Below the pieces are notes generated by a model. The model was not told where the DNA came from and did no database searches. It saw only the letters and a program-made list of their open reading frames with translations. From JAHELQ01 sp965603365 (GTDB lineage Bacteria > Acidobacteriota > Aminicenantia > UBA2199): DNA of 40,900 nucleotides. How positions within the stretch are numbered: position 1 is the stretch's first letter; each line of letters begins with the position of its first letter. The position numbers and the translations under genes are program-made. Of the stretch, positions 8,401 to 14,580 are shown in pieces. The DNA lies in the NCBI GenBank assembly GCA_965603365.1, contig CBFDCR010000042.1:1-40900 (forward strand), given 5' to 3'.

Positions 8401-10205
8401 AAATGTCCATATTCATGAAGTATAACATCTCTGTCCCATCGGTCACCAAGTACCAGATGAATACCACTTTGCTCTCCCCCGGATCTATAGAAAGTGCTTG
8501 ATGATTCCCACCAAACATCTATTGATGGCATCGTTTCTGAGAAGTACTGATGGACCAATAGATATCCTTCAACTATAGAATCATAAATAGAAAATGCTCC
8601 ATTCTCGGGATGGTTATTAAACGTAAAATTGATATTTAGATCTTCGGATTGATTATTTTCGTAATAGGGGGTTGTTTCGTCTGTGGAAAAGAAATAAATT
8701 ACTTCAATATCTGGATCACGGACTACGGCAATTGAATGATTTGCAAAAGGATTGCCCGCAACAGATCCTTGTGCAAATAAAGTTATAATAAGGTCAGCTC
8801 CTGAACCATCGATCTCCCTGTTCTGGATGGTTATGTCATAATTCCCGCTTCCATTCGTATACGTTTCATAAACATCATCAAAAACTAAATCTCTATCTCT
8901 TATCTCAATTTTAGCATATTTTATGGGGCGCGATGCGCCATTAATATCTATATATTCCATCCTCCCGTGAATCCTTACTAACTCGGGTGTAGCAGCTTCG
9001 TAATAATCTGCCTTAACCGGTTCGCCTGTCACCGATGTGTCCGTGGCCAATTTCGTGGTTTTTGTGGAATTCCATATCTCAACGGTAAAATCAAGGTCTG
9101 TATTCCCGGAAATATACCCGGAAAAATCCGTTTCATCAAAGGCAAAATAATAGTAATCAGTGGCTGTGCCGCTAACGGTCCATGATGAGGCAGACCACCA
9201 AACCTGACCGGTGGTATTACATATCATCTTTGCATATATAGTGGCTGACCCCGGAGAAACGTCGCCATCCACTCCTATCCGAAAATCAAAGGTTTCATAA
9301 TAGCCGTCTCCATCCGCATCGGTTCCGTATACCAGGCTGTCTATCACTCCATAGACCCAGTACGAAGGTGGGACATAATAATCCGCCTTAACCGGTTCGC
9401 CTGTCACCGATGTGTCCGTGGCCAATTTCGTGGTTTTTGTGGAATTCCATATCTCAACGGTAAAATCAAGGTTTGTATTCCCGGAAATATACCCGGAAAA
9501 ATCCGTTTCATCAAAGGCAAAATAGTAATAATCAGTGGTTGTGCCACTGATGGTCCAAGGAGATGAAGACCACCAAACCTGACCGGTGGTATTGCATATC
9601 ATCTTTGCGTATATGCTGGCAGAACCTGGAGTAACATCCCCATCAATTCCTATCCGAAAATCAAAGGTTTCATAATAGCCGTCTCCATCCGCATCGGTTC
9701 CATAAGATAAACTGTCTATTTTTGCATAGACCGAATATGTTTGGGTAGTGCTGGTGTAATATATCGTTATCCACCATTCATCAATATAGCCGGTATCACC
9801 TGCAGCGGTATCTTGTGCCCATAAATACCAGGTCCCATTAACGGACAAACCGTTAAAAGTAGAAATATTATATACTGTTCTTGAAGGATTGTCGGCACTT
9901 CCTCCCTCGTTCTGCCAGAAATCATAATTTCGGGTAAATCCGGAATCGTTTATGTCTACATCCAGGTCTCCCGAATACGTATGAATACATGAAAAGTGAG
10001 CATCAACGCCTGTTACTATTGCATCAGCCGGTGCCCCTGAAATAGTAATGGAACTGTACACCCAACCATCATTATCAGGGATGCTTACATTAGAAGTGTT
10101 TGAACCATATTGACTATCCGCAAACAAAGGAAGTCCGATAAATATAAATGCAAAAATAAAAACAGTTAAAAAATTTTTTTTATTGTTCTTTTTTATCGGC
10201 ATCAT
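2457..10205 (-). CDS. Giant secreted mosaic protein with HEYGH metalloprotease-like core
   Basis: A 2582-residue exported protein. Order of parts: signal peptide (1-30, Lys-rich then LTVFIFAFIFIG); a proprotein-convertase-P-like beta domain (about 31-152); two near-identical 125-residue repeats (about 155-404); a transthyretin-like domain (about 407-500); a zinc-peptidase-like region with HEYGH at about 597-601 and REAWPTWFS near 646, whose Glu could be the third ligand as in gluzincins; an FN3-like domain (about 776-860); eight 74-residue InlB-B-type repeats (about 865-1454); a BACON-like domain (to about 1565); eight repeats of about 95 residues opening with TSPNGGE; and an unassigned C-terminal region. 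It probably acts at or beyond the outer surface on proteins or polysaccharides. No C-terminal sorting motif was recognised. Start is the first of two ATGs, after GGACGGGGG. It follows the 10226-11377 gene by 20 bp, in one transcription unit. Peptidase activity is inferred from the motif only. Confidence 0.85.
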   Translation of the reverse strand: MMPIKKNNKKNFLTVFIFAFIFIGLPLFADSQYGSNTSNVSIPDNDGWVYSSITISGAPADAIVTGVDAHFSCIHTYSGDLDVDINDSGFTRNYDFWQNEGGSADNPSRTVYNISTFNGLSVNGTWYLWAQDTAAGDTGYIDEWWITIYYTSTTQTYSVYAKIDSLSYGTDADGDGYYETFDFRIGIDGDVTPGSASIYAKMICNTTGQVWWSSSPWTISGTTTDYYYFAFDETDFSGYISGNTNLDFTVEIWNSTKTTKLATDTSVTGEPVKADYYVPPSYWVYGVIDSLVYGTDADGDGYYETFDFRIGVDGDVSPGSATIYAKMICNTTGQVWWSASSWTVSGTATDYYYFAFDETDFSGYISGNTDLDFTVEIWNSTKTTKLATDTSVTGEPVKADYYEAATPELVRIHGRMEYIDINGASRPIKYAKIEIRDRDLVFDDVYETYTNGSGNYDITIQNREIDGSGADLIITLFAQGSVAGNPFANHSIAVVRDPDIEVIYFFSTDETTPYYENNQSEDLNINFTFNNHPENGAFSIYDSIVEGYLLVHQYFSETMPSIDVWWESSSTFYRSGGEQSGIHLVLGDRWDRDVILHEYGHFIQHTFGFQLGSVGSSTSHTWEADLRNWPVNRTDEEAMNLAFREAWPTWFSIASQYSKTTDPVYHDLDDANDIPGNYNIENNLETDTSLNSFYSPGEYFECLNGCLLWDIYDANNHSLDNNDTLSLGHDEIWNVVNGVDKPDNIVGFWDSWFGQYGYALEMTRIFLDHNMSFIAQTPTGPSPADGSINQPLSLTLNWEDSNNATSYDVYFGTNSNPPPLVCTANSYFPVGPLIAGQTYYWKIVARDDHAEAEGPVWSFTTIIPITYTLNVTVYPSGSGSVTKNPDKSLYNQNEVVQLTAIPAAGYTFVGWNGDVISTANPISVTMNSNKNITANFIPITYTLNVSVNPAGSGSVTKNPDKSSYNFNEVVQLTANPAAGYAFSGWSGDVISTNNPVSVAMNSNKNITANFIPITYTLNVSVNPAGSGSVTKNPDKPSYNYNEVVQLTANPAAGYAFSSWSGSVSGTANPLSVTMNSSKTITANFTPLAYTLNVNVNPAGSGSVTKNPDKSSYNYNEVVQLTASPAAGYTFSSWSGSVSGTANPLSVTMNSNKTITANFTPITYTLNVSVNPAGSGSVTKNPNKSSYNYNEVVQLTANPAAGYAFSSWSGSVSGTANPLSVTMNSNKTITANFTPITYTLTLNANPADGGSVTSNPSKTSYNYNEVVQLTATPATRYTFTGWSGDASGTTNPLSVTMNSNKTITANFAIMTRTLTVNVNPAGSGSVTKNPDKSAYEYNEVVQLTATPAAGYTFSSWSGDASGTANPLSVTMNSNKTITANFTPITHTLTLSVSPPDSGSVAKNPDKPSYDHNEVVQLTATPSSGYTFAGWSGDASGTANPLSVTMNSNKNITANFAPPGNLSVVPVEGLSSSGAPGGPFTPSSKIYTVKNTGDTSIDFTVTKSAAWITLSNTGQTLAPDQSVSVTVSINDNANILGIGTYSDSVIFTNTTNGNGNTTRNAALNISEQESITVTSPNGGESWEVGSTHEITWTSTGMEVGTKVSIQYSTHNGVSWTNIVPYTPNDGNYSWRVPDTPSNNCLIRISGSTSDTGPSDVSDSVFSIPSPSTITVTSPNGGESLTVGAKHEITWTSAGTVNIGNVRIAYSTNRGGSWTTIVTSTVNDGSHHWTVPNTLSDNCLVRIIGLDKDIHPSDVSDKVFSIVSPSTITVTSPNGGESLTAGTTHEITWAKAGTDNFDNVKIEYSTNNGTSWVEITVSTANNGSYVWTVPNTPSDNCLVRVSDIDGDPADVSDAVFTITSTPSITLTSPSGGESWEAGTSHHITWTSTGSPGNLKIEYSTDNGASWIHIEFSTPNDGIFNWAVPDTPADNCLVRISTSSTDQSVSDVSDDVFSIVPPSSPSITVTSPNGGEKLRVGSIHQISWTTIGTVDNIKIEYSTNSGTSWTEVVSSMSNIGYFEWSVPDTTSGNCLVRISETDGEPSDISDSEFSIVSPSSAAITVTSPNGGEILEIGSTHEISWTSNGMDDSDNVIIGYSVDSGISWTDIVISPANNSSYNWTVPDNPSDNCLVRISRSDQDEEASDVSDAEFSIVLPSSGTITVTSPNGGETLAAGSTHEITWTSTGTVNNVMIEYSTNRGASWTAIIESIPNTGTYTWTVPDTPADECLVQISALDADKDPSDQSDALFSIISTSLDMTTPNGGEILQPGENFLITWENDAKIENVKLEYSPDNGSTYFTINDRIPDNGCYEWQVPHHISSNCLVRVSNANGWTPTQHVLQYELKFKIPGSGLLTITGGEIFTIFFGDVLNEPIKDFLCKISIIREAYGDNYVRFNDTIKKLPQTQPVFNRWNRLRVLLNQETLSTSLWLNGQMVFENLPLKPGSIFFPAASFSIEAKSTGYSTSVEIDDFTVRILDSWGIVNETRFITLFTEDFENFEAGAFPVKADSGWEKIGFLNRNKKQTDPSEETENSVLISRDFISGMKCLKINTIEESQVTVIKYFNIPGYFPFDTSDKPFEIKYKENILK
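3190..5515 (-). repeat. Eight tandem TSPNGGE-type domain repeats
   Basis: Within the giant gene, eight units of roughly 285-290 bp each begin with ITVTSPNGGE (variants SPSGGE and TTPNGGE) and contain HEITW, the pattern S-T-N-x-G-x-S-W, and DNCLVRIS. They are Ig-like beta units found in bacterial cell-surface proteins. Divergence between units is moderate, more than in the 222-bp array. Confidence 0.8.
5840..7615 (-). repeat. Eight tandem 222-bp InlB-B-type repeats
   Basis: Within the giant gene, eight units of 74 codons contain GSGSVTKNPDK, YNxNEVVQLTA, AGYxFxxWSG and MNSNKxITANF. Several units are almost identical at the DNA level; for example, the stretch near 6571 recurs 444 bp (two units) later near 7015. 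This suggests recent expansion or gene conversion. Confidence 0.85.
9001..9730 (-). repeat. Near-identical 375-bp direct duplication
   Basis: Two copies of a 125-codon unit (containing YGTDADGDGYYETFDFRIG and GEPVKADYY) lie side by side. The segment CCTTAACCGG at 9011 recurs at 9386, giving a 375-bp period, and about 85 bp around it are the same except for one or two bases. The unit resembles choice-of-anchor-type adhesion domains. Confidence 0.85.
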
Positions 10206-10225
10206 TTTTACCCCCGTCCTTTTTT

Positions 10226-11377
10226 CTACATGGCTTTCTTTTTTTCTTTAGCCTGTTCACTGTCTTTATAGTTTGATCTTTTTCCATCCAAATCTTTTTT
10301 CTTTTCTTTATTTTCTTCAATGCTAATATCTACAACTTTTTTTGTGTTCTCAAGGGGTGCTACTTTTTGAATGGGAATGGATTTCGTCAAACCACTTGGC
10401 TGTCTGTTTGAAATAGAAACAATATTTTTGATACCAGTTGATGGAGCGCTTCTTTTAGGGGAGAGGTCATGTTTCGATTTTATTGTAATGTCTTTCGCTA
10501 TTTGTTTTGTTGAAATAGAAACAGTTTTTTTTGTACCTATCGTTGGGGCTTTTTTTACTTTAGAGGGTTCATGCGCTGCTCTATTATTAATACTTTTTTC
10601 TGTTGTTTGTTGGGAAACATATACGGTTTCTTTTGTAGCGGTTAAGGGGGCTTTCTTCACTTCACTGCCAATTCTCTTTTCCTTTTCGTAATCTACTTTA
10701 TTTTCCGTTGGCTTGTATATGAAATCCTTCTCATTATTCTTTTTCTGTGTACTTACGGATTCTACCACCTCTCCCTTTACCTTACTCAATCCCAGGATTC
10801 TCCTGGCGATCTCCGGATCGGTTTTCTTTATTTCACTAATTGATAGGCCCTTAAGACCACGTCTTTCTATCTCTTCTCTTAATTCAAGACGTTTTATTTG
10901 TCTAAAGGAAATGTTTGAAGATAAAATTTTATCATTTCGTACATCGATATATAAAGCCTCTGAGATTCTTATTTCGCGAGAACCCTCTCGAAGAGGGAAA
11001 AATTTTAAATAAGCAATGAACTTAAATTCTCCGGGCGAGAGAACAGGCAGCAAATATTTCACAGACCTCTCCATCGGACCATTAGGGGAATCCCCGGACC
11101 ACAGTTCGACCTTTTTCGATGGAAAATTTTCTATTTCAGGAATGATTAGTTCGATACGTCCATCTTTGAATGGAATTTTAAAGTATGCAACAATATTAAT
11201 GTCCAGTGGCTCACCAGGTATTGAATCCTTTTGAATAGTAATTTTTATCTCTCCCGGAAGTTTTATCTTTCCATATACTCCTTTAACCATCATTCCAATA
11301 CTCATAAATACGATGATCGTTAAAGATATTACCCTTTTGACCTCAAAACACTTTTTACTTACCATCATACGTGTCAT
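10226..11377 (-). CDS. Secreted Lys-rich protein of unknown function
   Basis: I do not recognise a family. From the ATG at 11377, which has an excellent AGGAGGAG site 5-6 nt upstream, the protein has 383 residues; an earlier in-frame ATG at 11428 lacks such a site. A hydrophobic segment at about residues 14-34 (VISLTIIVFMSIGMM) acts as signal peptide or anchor. Residues about 38-170 look like a beta-rich Ig-like domain (SIPGEPLDINIVAYF, LSPGEFKFIAYLKF). The rest is highly charged, rich in Lys, Ser and Thr, and carries four degenerate copies of a motif like KKAPxxxTKxTVxIS about 35-40 residues apart. It is AT-rich. It precedes the giant secreted protein in the same direction by 20 bp, so the two may work together at the cell surface, for example as an anchor or stalk. 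Confidence 0.65.
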   Translation of the reverse strand: MTRMMVSKKCFEVKRVISLTIIVFMSIGMMVKGVYGKIKLPGEIKITIQKDSIPGEPLDINIVAYFKIPFKDGRIELIIPEIENFPSKKVELWSGDSPNGPMERSVKYLLPVLSPGEFKFIAYLKFFPLREGSREIRISEALYIDVRNDKILSSNISFRQIKRLELREEIERRGLKGLSISEIKKTDPEIARRILGLSKVKGEVVESVSTQKKNNEKDFIYKPTENKVDYEKEKRIGSEVKKAPLTATKETVYVSQQTTEKSINNRAAHEPSKVKKAPTIGTKKTVSISTKQIAKDITIKSKHDLSPKRSAPSTGIKNIVSISNRQPSGLTKSIPIQKVAPLENTKKVVDISIEENKEKKKDLDGKRSNYKDSEQAKEKKKAM

Positions 11378-11808
11378 TTTACTCCTCCTGCTTTTATTAT
11401 CTCTTCCTAATCTGAACGATTTTTTCAAATCGCTTGCAAAAAACAGTCCCCTGAGCTAGAATATAACTTCATTCCCTGACAAAAGGATGAAAATTAAATT
11501 CCACCCATAAGGTGTTTCCATTGTACTGGATAACGACGACGCCAAAAAACGAGCGGGAGTCAGCCCAACCTATAAGAAAAATAAAGCTAAGGTAGTATAA
11601 CGACTTTGAATCAAATGGACGTTCGGTATAGCTCTTCATTAGATTAAAAGAACAGGCCATCCTGTTACTTACATTACCTAAGCTTCCGCCGTCGCCGAAT
11701 TTTACGGTTGGGCCTACATCTCTCTAATTTTCTCAATTTACGCTCAATCTCCGCAAACTGTGTTTGGCGAATTCTCCGTTTCCTTTTTCCTTTCCGCCTG
11801 GAAATAAA

Positions 11809-11837
11809 AAAATAACTCATTGGAAATAAAAAGTCAA
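11809..11837 (-). promoter_or_regulatory. Leftward promoter for the secreted-protein operon
   Basis: Minus strand TTGACT (11837-11832), 17 nt, TATTTT (11814-11809). A direct repeat GGAAATAAAAA flanks the spacer and could bind a regulator. The first gene downstream is the Lys-rich secreted protein, about 425 nt away. Confidence 0.45.
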
Positions 11838-11866
11838 GAGTTTTTTTATTTTTTTTTAGGGAAAAG

Positions 11867-11897
11867 TTGACATTTTGGAGAGGTTATGCAATATATA
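11867..11897 (+). promoter_or_regulatory. Rightward promoter of the T4SS operon
   Basis: TTGACA at 11867-11872 and TATATA at 11892-11897, with a 19-nt spacer, longer than ideal. It lies just upstream of the GAGGT site and ATG (11915) of the coupling protein. This makes the in-frame TTG at 11867 an unlikely start codon. Confidence 0.4.
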
Positions 11898-11914
11898 TGT
11901 ATTCGAGGTCTTTT

Positions 11915-13792
11915 ATGGATGAACAATTGAAGTATAAAGGTTACACACAGCATGAGTGGTTGACTATCGATGTCAGGATGTTTGCTAAGATGGTGGTATT
12001 TGCGGTTGTGTTTGGGTTTGTGGTGTTTGTTCTGTATGCCCTGGGGGTGTGGAATGTGGTTAACAGGCCGTTTGTTAACCTGGGGCTGGGGGAGGGGGTG
12101 TTTAAGAACTATTTGTTGAATAAGTATGTTTTTTGTGGGCTGGCGCCGGATTCGAGAGTGGGACTTGAACCGGTGTTGAGGAACATTGTGGGGGTGGACC
12201 GGGTTTCCAGGGTGGAGTATAACCGTTGGGTTGAGGCGTTGTTTAAGGGGCAGGGAGCCGAAAAGATTCGGGGGCTTTTAGAGGAGGGGGACGGGGCGTT
12301 TTTGAGATTGCTTTATTATGGGGTGTTTGTGGGGCTGGGTTTTTCGGTTTTGTACATTGTGTTCTTTTTCCTGGGGTCGAGGAAGCATAAGAGGTCTGAG
12401 TTTTTGAGAGGGTCGAGGCTGTTGGGTAAAGAGCAGTTTTTAAGGAAAGTGAGAGAGTATGTGGAGGATGATTTGAATATCGAGATCGGGGATCTGGTGA
12501 TTCCCCGGAGGCTTGAGACTCTCCATACCCTGGTTTTTGGGGCTACCGGCACCGGGAAGTCTGTTTTGACCAACCAGTATGTGGGGCAGATTATCGAGAG
12601 GAGAAAGAGGCACCGCCTGGATGAGAAGTTGATACTCTATGATGTGAAGGGGGAGTTGATCAGCATCTTTTACCAGGAGGAGAGGGACTTCATCTTCTGT
12701 CCCTTTGATCAAAGGTCGGTGAGGTGGAGCTTTTTTAATGAGATTTCCAGTTACCCCGACTTTGATATCATTGCCAAAAAACTGTTTATCATTCCGCCGG
12801 GCAATGAGCGGAACGAGTACTGGTACAATGCGGCCAAAGCGGTGTTTCGCATGGGGCTGATCTACCTGGATATGACCAATAAAAACAAGAACGAGGACAT
12901 CGTTAACTTTTTCAGCCTGCCGTTAGCGGATATCCGGGAAGCGCTTTCCGGGGTGCTGCCGTTAAAAGAGCAGGGCCCGCTCAAACACATCAGCGGCACG
13001 GATAACAGGCAGGCGGACAGTGTGTTGAGTATTCTCCAGGACAGGATCGATTTCTTTAAGTACCTGATCGGCATGGACGGCGAATTTTCCTTCAGGACGT
13101 TTATCCGGGAGAAGTTCCAGGAGAGTAACCTGTTTTTGTTAAATCTTTCGATGTTCGGCGAGATATTCAAGCCGCTCTTGACCTTTGCCATCGATGTGAT
13201 GACCAGGGAAGTTTTGTTGAAAAAAGATTTGACCGGTCTTTACGGGGAGCGGACGCACTTTATTATTGATGAGATTAACAGCCTGGGAAAGATCGATTCC
13301 ATTGTGGATTACGTGACCCAGGCCCGTGTCAAGGGCGGCTGTTTGTTTGCCACGGCCCAGGACAAGGGAAAACTTGAGGATATTTACGGGCGGAATCTAC
13401 TGACTACCATCAACAACAACTGCAATACCAAGATGACATTCAGGATCAATGATTATGGATCTGCTAAGTATAATGCCGATGACCTGGGGGAGATCCAGGA
13501 GATCAGGAAACGGGATGCCCGTTCGGTCTCTCCATCGCCCTACGGCGACCGGGCCACCATCAACGACCAGGAGAAAAAAGACCCGGTGGTGCTGCCGGCG
13601 GAAATCCAGAACCTCGATGACCTGGAGTTTTTCATCAAGATGTCCAATATCGGGATTACGAAGATGAAGATCCCCCGCAAACATTTTACCCAGGCCAATA
13701 AACATTTTATCCTGAACGAGTTCCAGGAGTTGTCATTGATCCAGGATGGGGAACTCAAGGAAAAATTTAAAAATAGACTGATTGAAATTTAG
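11915..13792 (+). CDS. virD4: Type IV coupling protein, VirD4/TraD-like ATPase
   Basis: A 625-residue inner-membrane ATPase that brings substrates (relaxase-DNA or effector proteins) to a type IV secretion channel. Two N-terminal membrane helices (about residues 21-42 and 130-152) flank a short periplasmic part. The Walker A motif GATGTGKS is at 209-216 after TLHTLVF, and Walker B HFIIDEINS has D452-E453. LYDVKGEL and ATAQDKGKL are also typical of TraD/VirD4. The ATG at 11915 has GAGGT 6-7 nt upstream and lies after the promoter, so I prefer it to the upstream in-frame TTG. It is the first gene of the operon, whereas virD4 is often separate or last. Its first part is unusually rich in G and T compared with the downstream genes. 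Confidence 0.9.
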   Translation: MDEQLKYKGYTQHEWLTIDVRMFAKMVVFAVVFGFVVFVLYALGVWNVVNRPFVNLGLGEGVFKNYLLNKYVFCGLAPDSRVGLEPVLRNIVGVDRVSRVEYNRWVEALFKGQGAEKIRGLLEEGDGAFLRLLYYGVFVGLGFSVLYIVFFFLGSRKHKRSEFLRGSRLLGKEQFLRKVREYVEDDLNIEIGDLVIPRRLETLHTLVFGATGTGKSVLTNQYVGQIIERRKRHRLDEKLILYDVKGELISIFYQEERDFIFCPFDQRSVRWSFFNEISSYPDFDIIAKKLFIIPPGNERNEYWYNAAKAVFRMGLIYLDMTNKNKNEDIVNFFSLPLADIREALSGVLPLKEQGPLKHISGTDNRQADSVLSILQDRIDFFKYLIGMDGEFSFRTFIREKFQESNLFLLNLSMFGEIFKPLLTFAIDVMTREVLLKKDLTGLYGERTHFIIDEINSLGKIDSIVDYVTQARVKGGCLFATAQDKGKLEDIYGRNLLTTINNNCNTKMTFRINDYGSAKYNADDLGEIQEIRKRDARSVSPSPYGDRATINDQEKKDPVVLPAEIQNLDDLEFFIKMSNIGITKMKIPRKHFTQANKHFILNEFQELSLIQDGELKEKFKNRLIEI

Positions 13793-13804
13793 AGGAGGTT
13801 AATT

Positions 13805-13996
13805 ATGTGGAAAAGATTAATCTATTTGTTACTGGTTGTTTTGCTGTCAGTTGTGGGCTGCAAGCTTTCAAACGATGGTGCAGCGGAGCTTCATCAATTT
13901 TCGATTTCCATCCACACCGGGGCTACCATTGCCATTTTGGTGGGATCGATTGTGTGTGTTGTTCTTTACGCTAAAAAGAAGGTCAAACGCCAATGA
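13805..13996 (+). CDS. Small lipoprotein with C-terminal membrane helix
   Basis: A 63-residue protein with a strong AGAGGAGG site. The signal peptide (WKRLIYLLLVVLLSVVGC) ends with a lipobox and Cys19. A second hydrophobic segment at about 38-56 is followed by a basic tail (KKKVKRQ). A lipidated N-terminus combined with a C-terminal helix is unusual. Within the operon it sits between the coupling protein and the pilin. Candidates are an entry-exclusion protein (TrbK-like) or a displaced VirB7-like lipoprotein; neither is shown by sequence. Confidence 0.7.
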   Translation: MWKRLIYLLLVVLLSVVGCKLSNDGAAELHQFSISIHTGATIAILVGSIVCVVLYAKKKVKRQ

Positions 13997-14010
13997 AATG
14001 GAGGCATATG

Positions 14011-14280
14011 ATGAGACGAAGATTTTTTGTGATGATCATCCTGGTTTTGTTAATGGCGGGTCTGAGTTTTGCCGGTTCGCCGTTTACGTTGAAGAATGTG
14101 GCCGATGATGTGTACAATTCGGCCAAAGATATTGCCCGCATCTTTGTGGGGGTGATTGGTTTTATCGGTTTTGGCATTGCCGCGTTCCAGTTTGTATCGC
14201 AAAACATGGGATCGTTAAAGGGCCTGTTGTTTGCCATCTGCGGCTATGCCATTGCCAATATTGCCGTATCTGTTCTTTAG
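14011..14280 (+). CDS. virB2: VirB2/TrbC-like major pilin
   Basis: About 89 residues. A basic start (MRRRFF) and a signal sequence end at LSFAGS; two further hydrophobic helices (about residues 43-60 and 67-87) with Gly-rich packing (VGVIGFIGFGIAAFQF) match the VirB2 hairpin pilin. The chosen ATG lies 6 nt after GGAGG; an ATG at 13993 overlapping the previous stop would add six residues. The place just before virB3 and virB4 is the standard VirB order. Confidence 0.8.
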   Translation: MRRRFFVMIILVLLMAGLSFAGSPFTLKNVADDVYNSAKDIARIFVGVIGFIGFGIAAFQFVSQNMGSLKGLLFAICGYAIANIAVSVL

Positions 14281-14290
14281 AGGGTAAGTG

Positions 14291-14578
14291 ATGAATCCGG
14301 TCTATCCCACACTGAACAGGATGCCTGCCATGTTTTCGCTGCCCTGGCTCCATTTTGTGTTTGTCATCATGGTAACGGTTCTACTGATGCTGCCGCTTAC
14401 CGAGATCTTCTCTATGCTGGGCCTGGTGCTGTCGTTTGTGGTGGGTGCGGTGCTCTACCGTTTTCTCTATGCCTTTAATATACTGGATAAGGTCAAATAC
14501 TATGGGAGGCTGGATTTTTCGATCAAGAGGAGGATGACCTCTGTGTGCCAGACAGGCCAGGCGATTTTATGGGAGTGA
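14291..14578 (+). CDS. virB3: VirB3/TrbD-like inner-membrane protein
   Basis: 95 residues, beginning MNPVYPTLNRMPAMF, a pattern common at the start of VirB3 proteins (a Pro-rich cytosolic start before one or two membrane helices). Hydrophobic segments span about 20-37 and 40-61. VirB3 supports pilus biogenesis next to VirB4. GAGGG lies 6 nt before the ATG; an upstream GTG at 14288 is worse spaced. The stop is 2 nt from the preferred virB4 start. Confidence 0.8.
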   Translation: MNPVYPTLNRMPAMFSLPWLHFVFVIMVTVLLMLPLTEIFSMLGLVLSFVVGAVLYRFLYAFNILDKVKYYGRLDFSIKRRMTSVCQTGQAILWE

Positions 14579-14580
14579 CG

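Larger units (their letters stand above)
11378..11914. other. Divergent intergenic region between secreted-protein genes and T4SS operon
   Basis: It holds a leftward promoter (11809-11837), a rightward promoter (11867-11897), a direct repeat GGAAATAAAAA at 11800-11810 and 11822-11832 (22-bp offset) and a small inverted repeat AACAGG/CCTGTT at 11651-11666. Leftward open frames at 11469-11660 (63 codons) and 11674-11820 (48 codons, very Arg/Lys-rich) lack ribosome sites and known features. The leftward transcript would have a leader of about 420 nt. This is the most likely control region for both flanking operons. Confidence 0.45.

Noticed and set aside
11469..11660. 63-codon leftward frame before the T4SS operon
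   Set aside because: No ribosome site, and the start falls in a small inverted repeat; no known domain seen.
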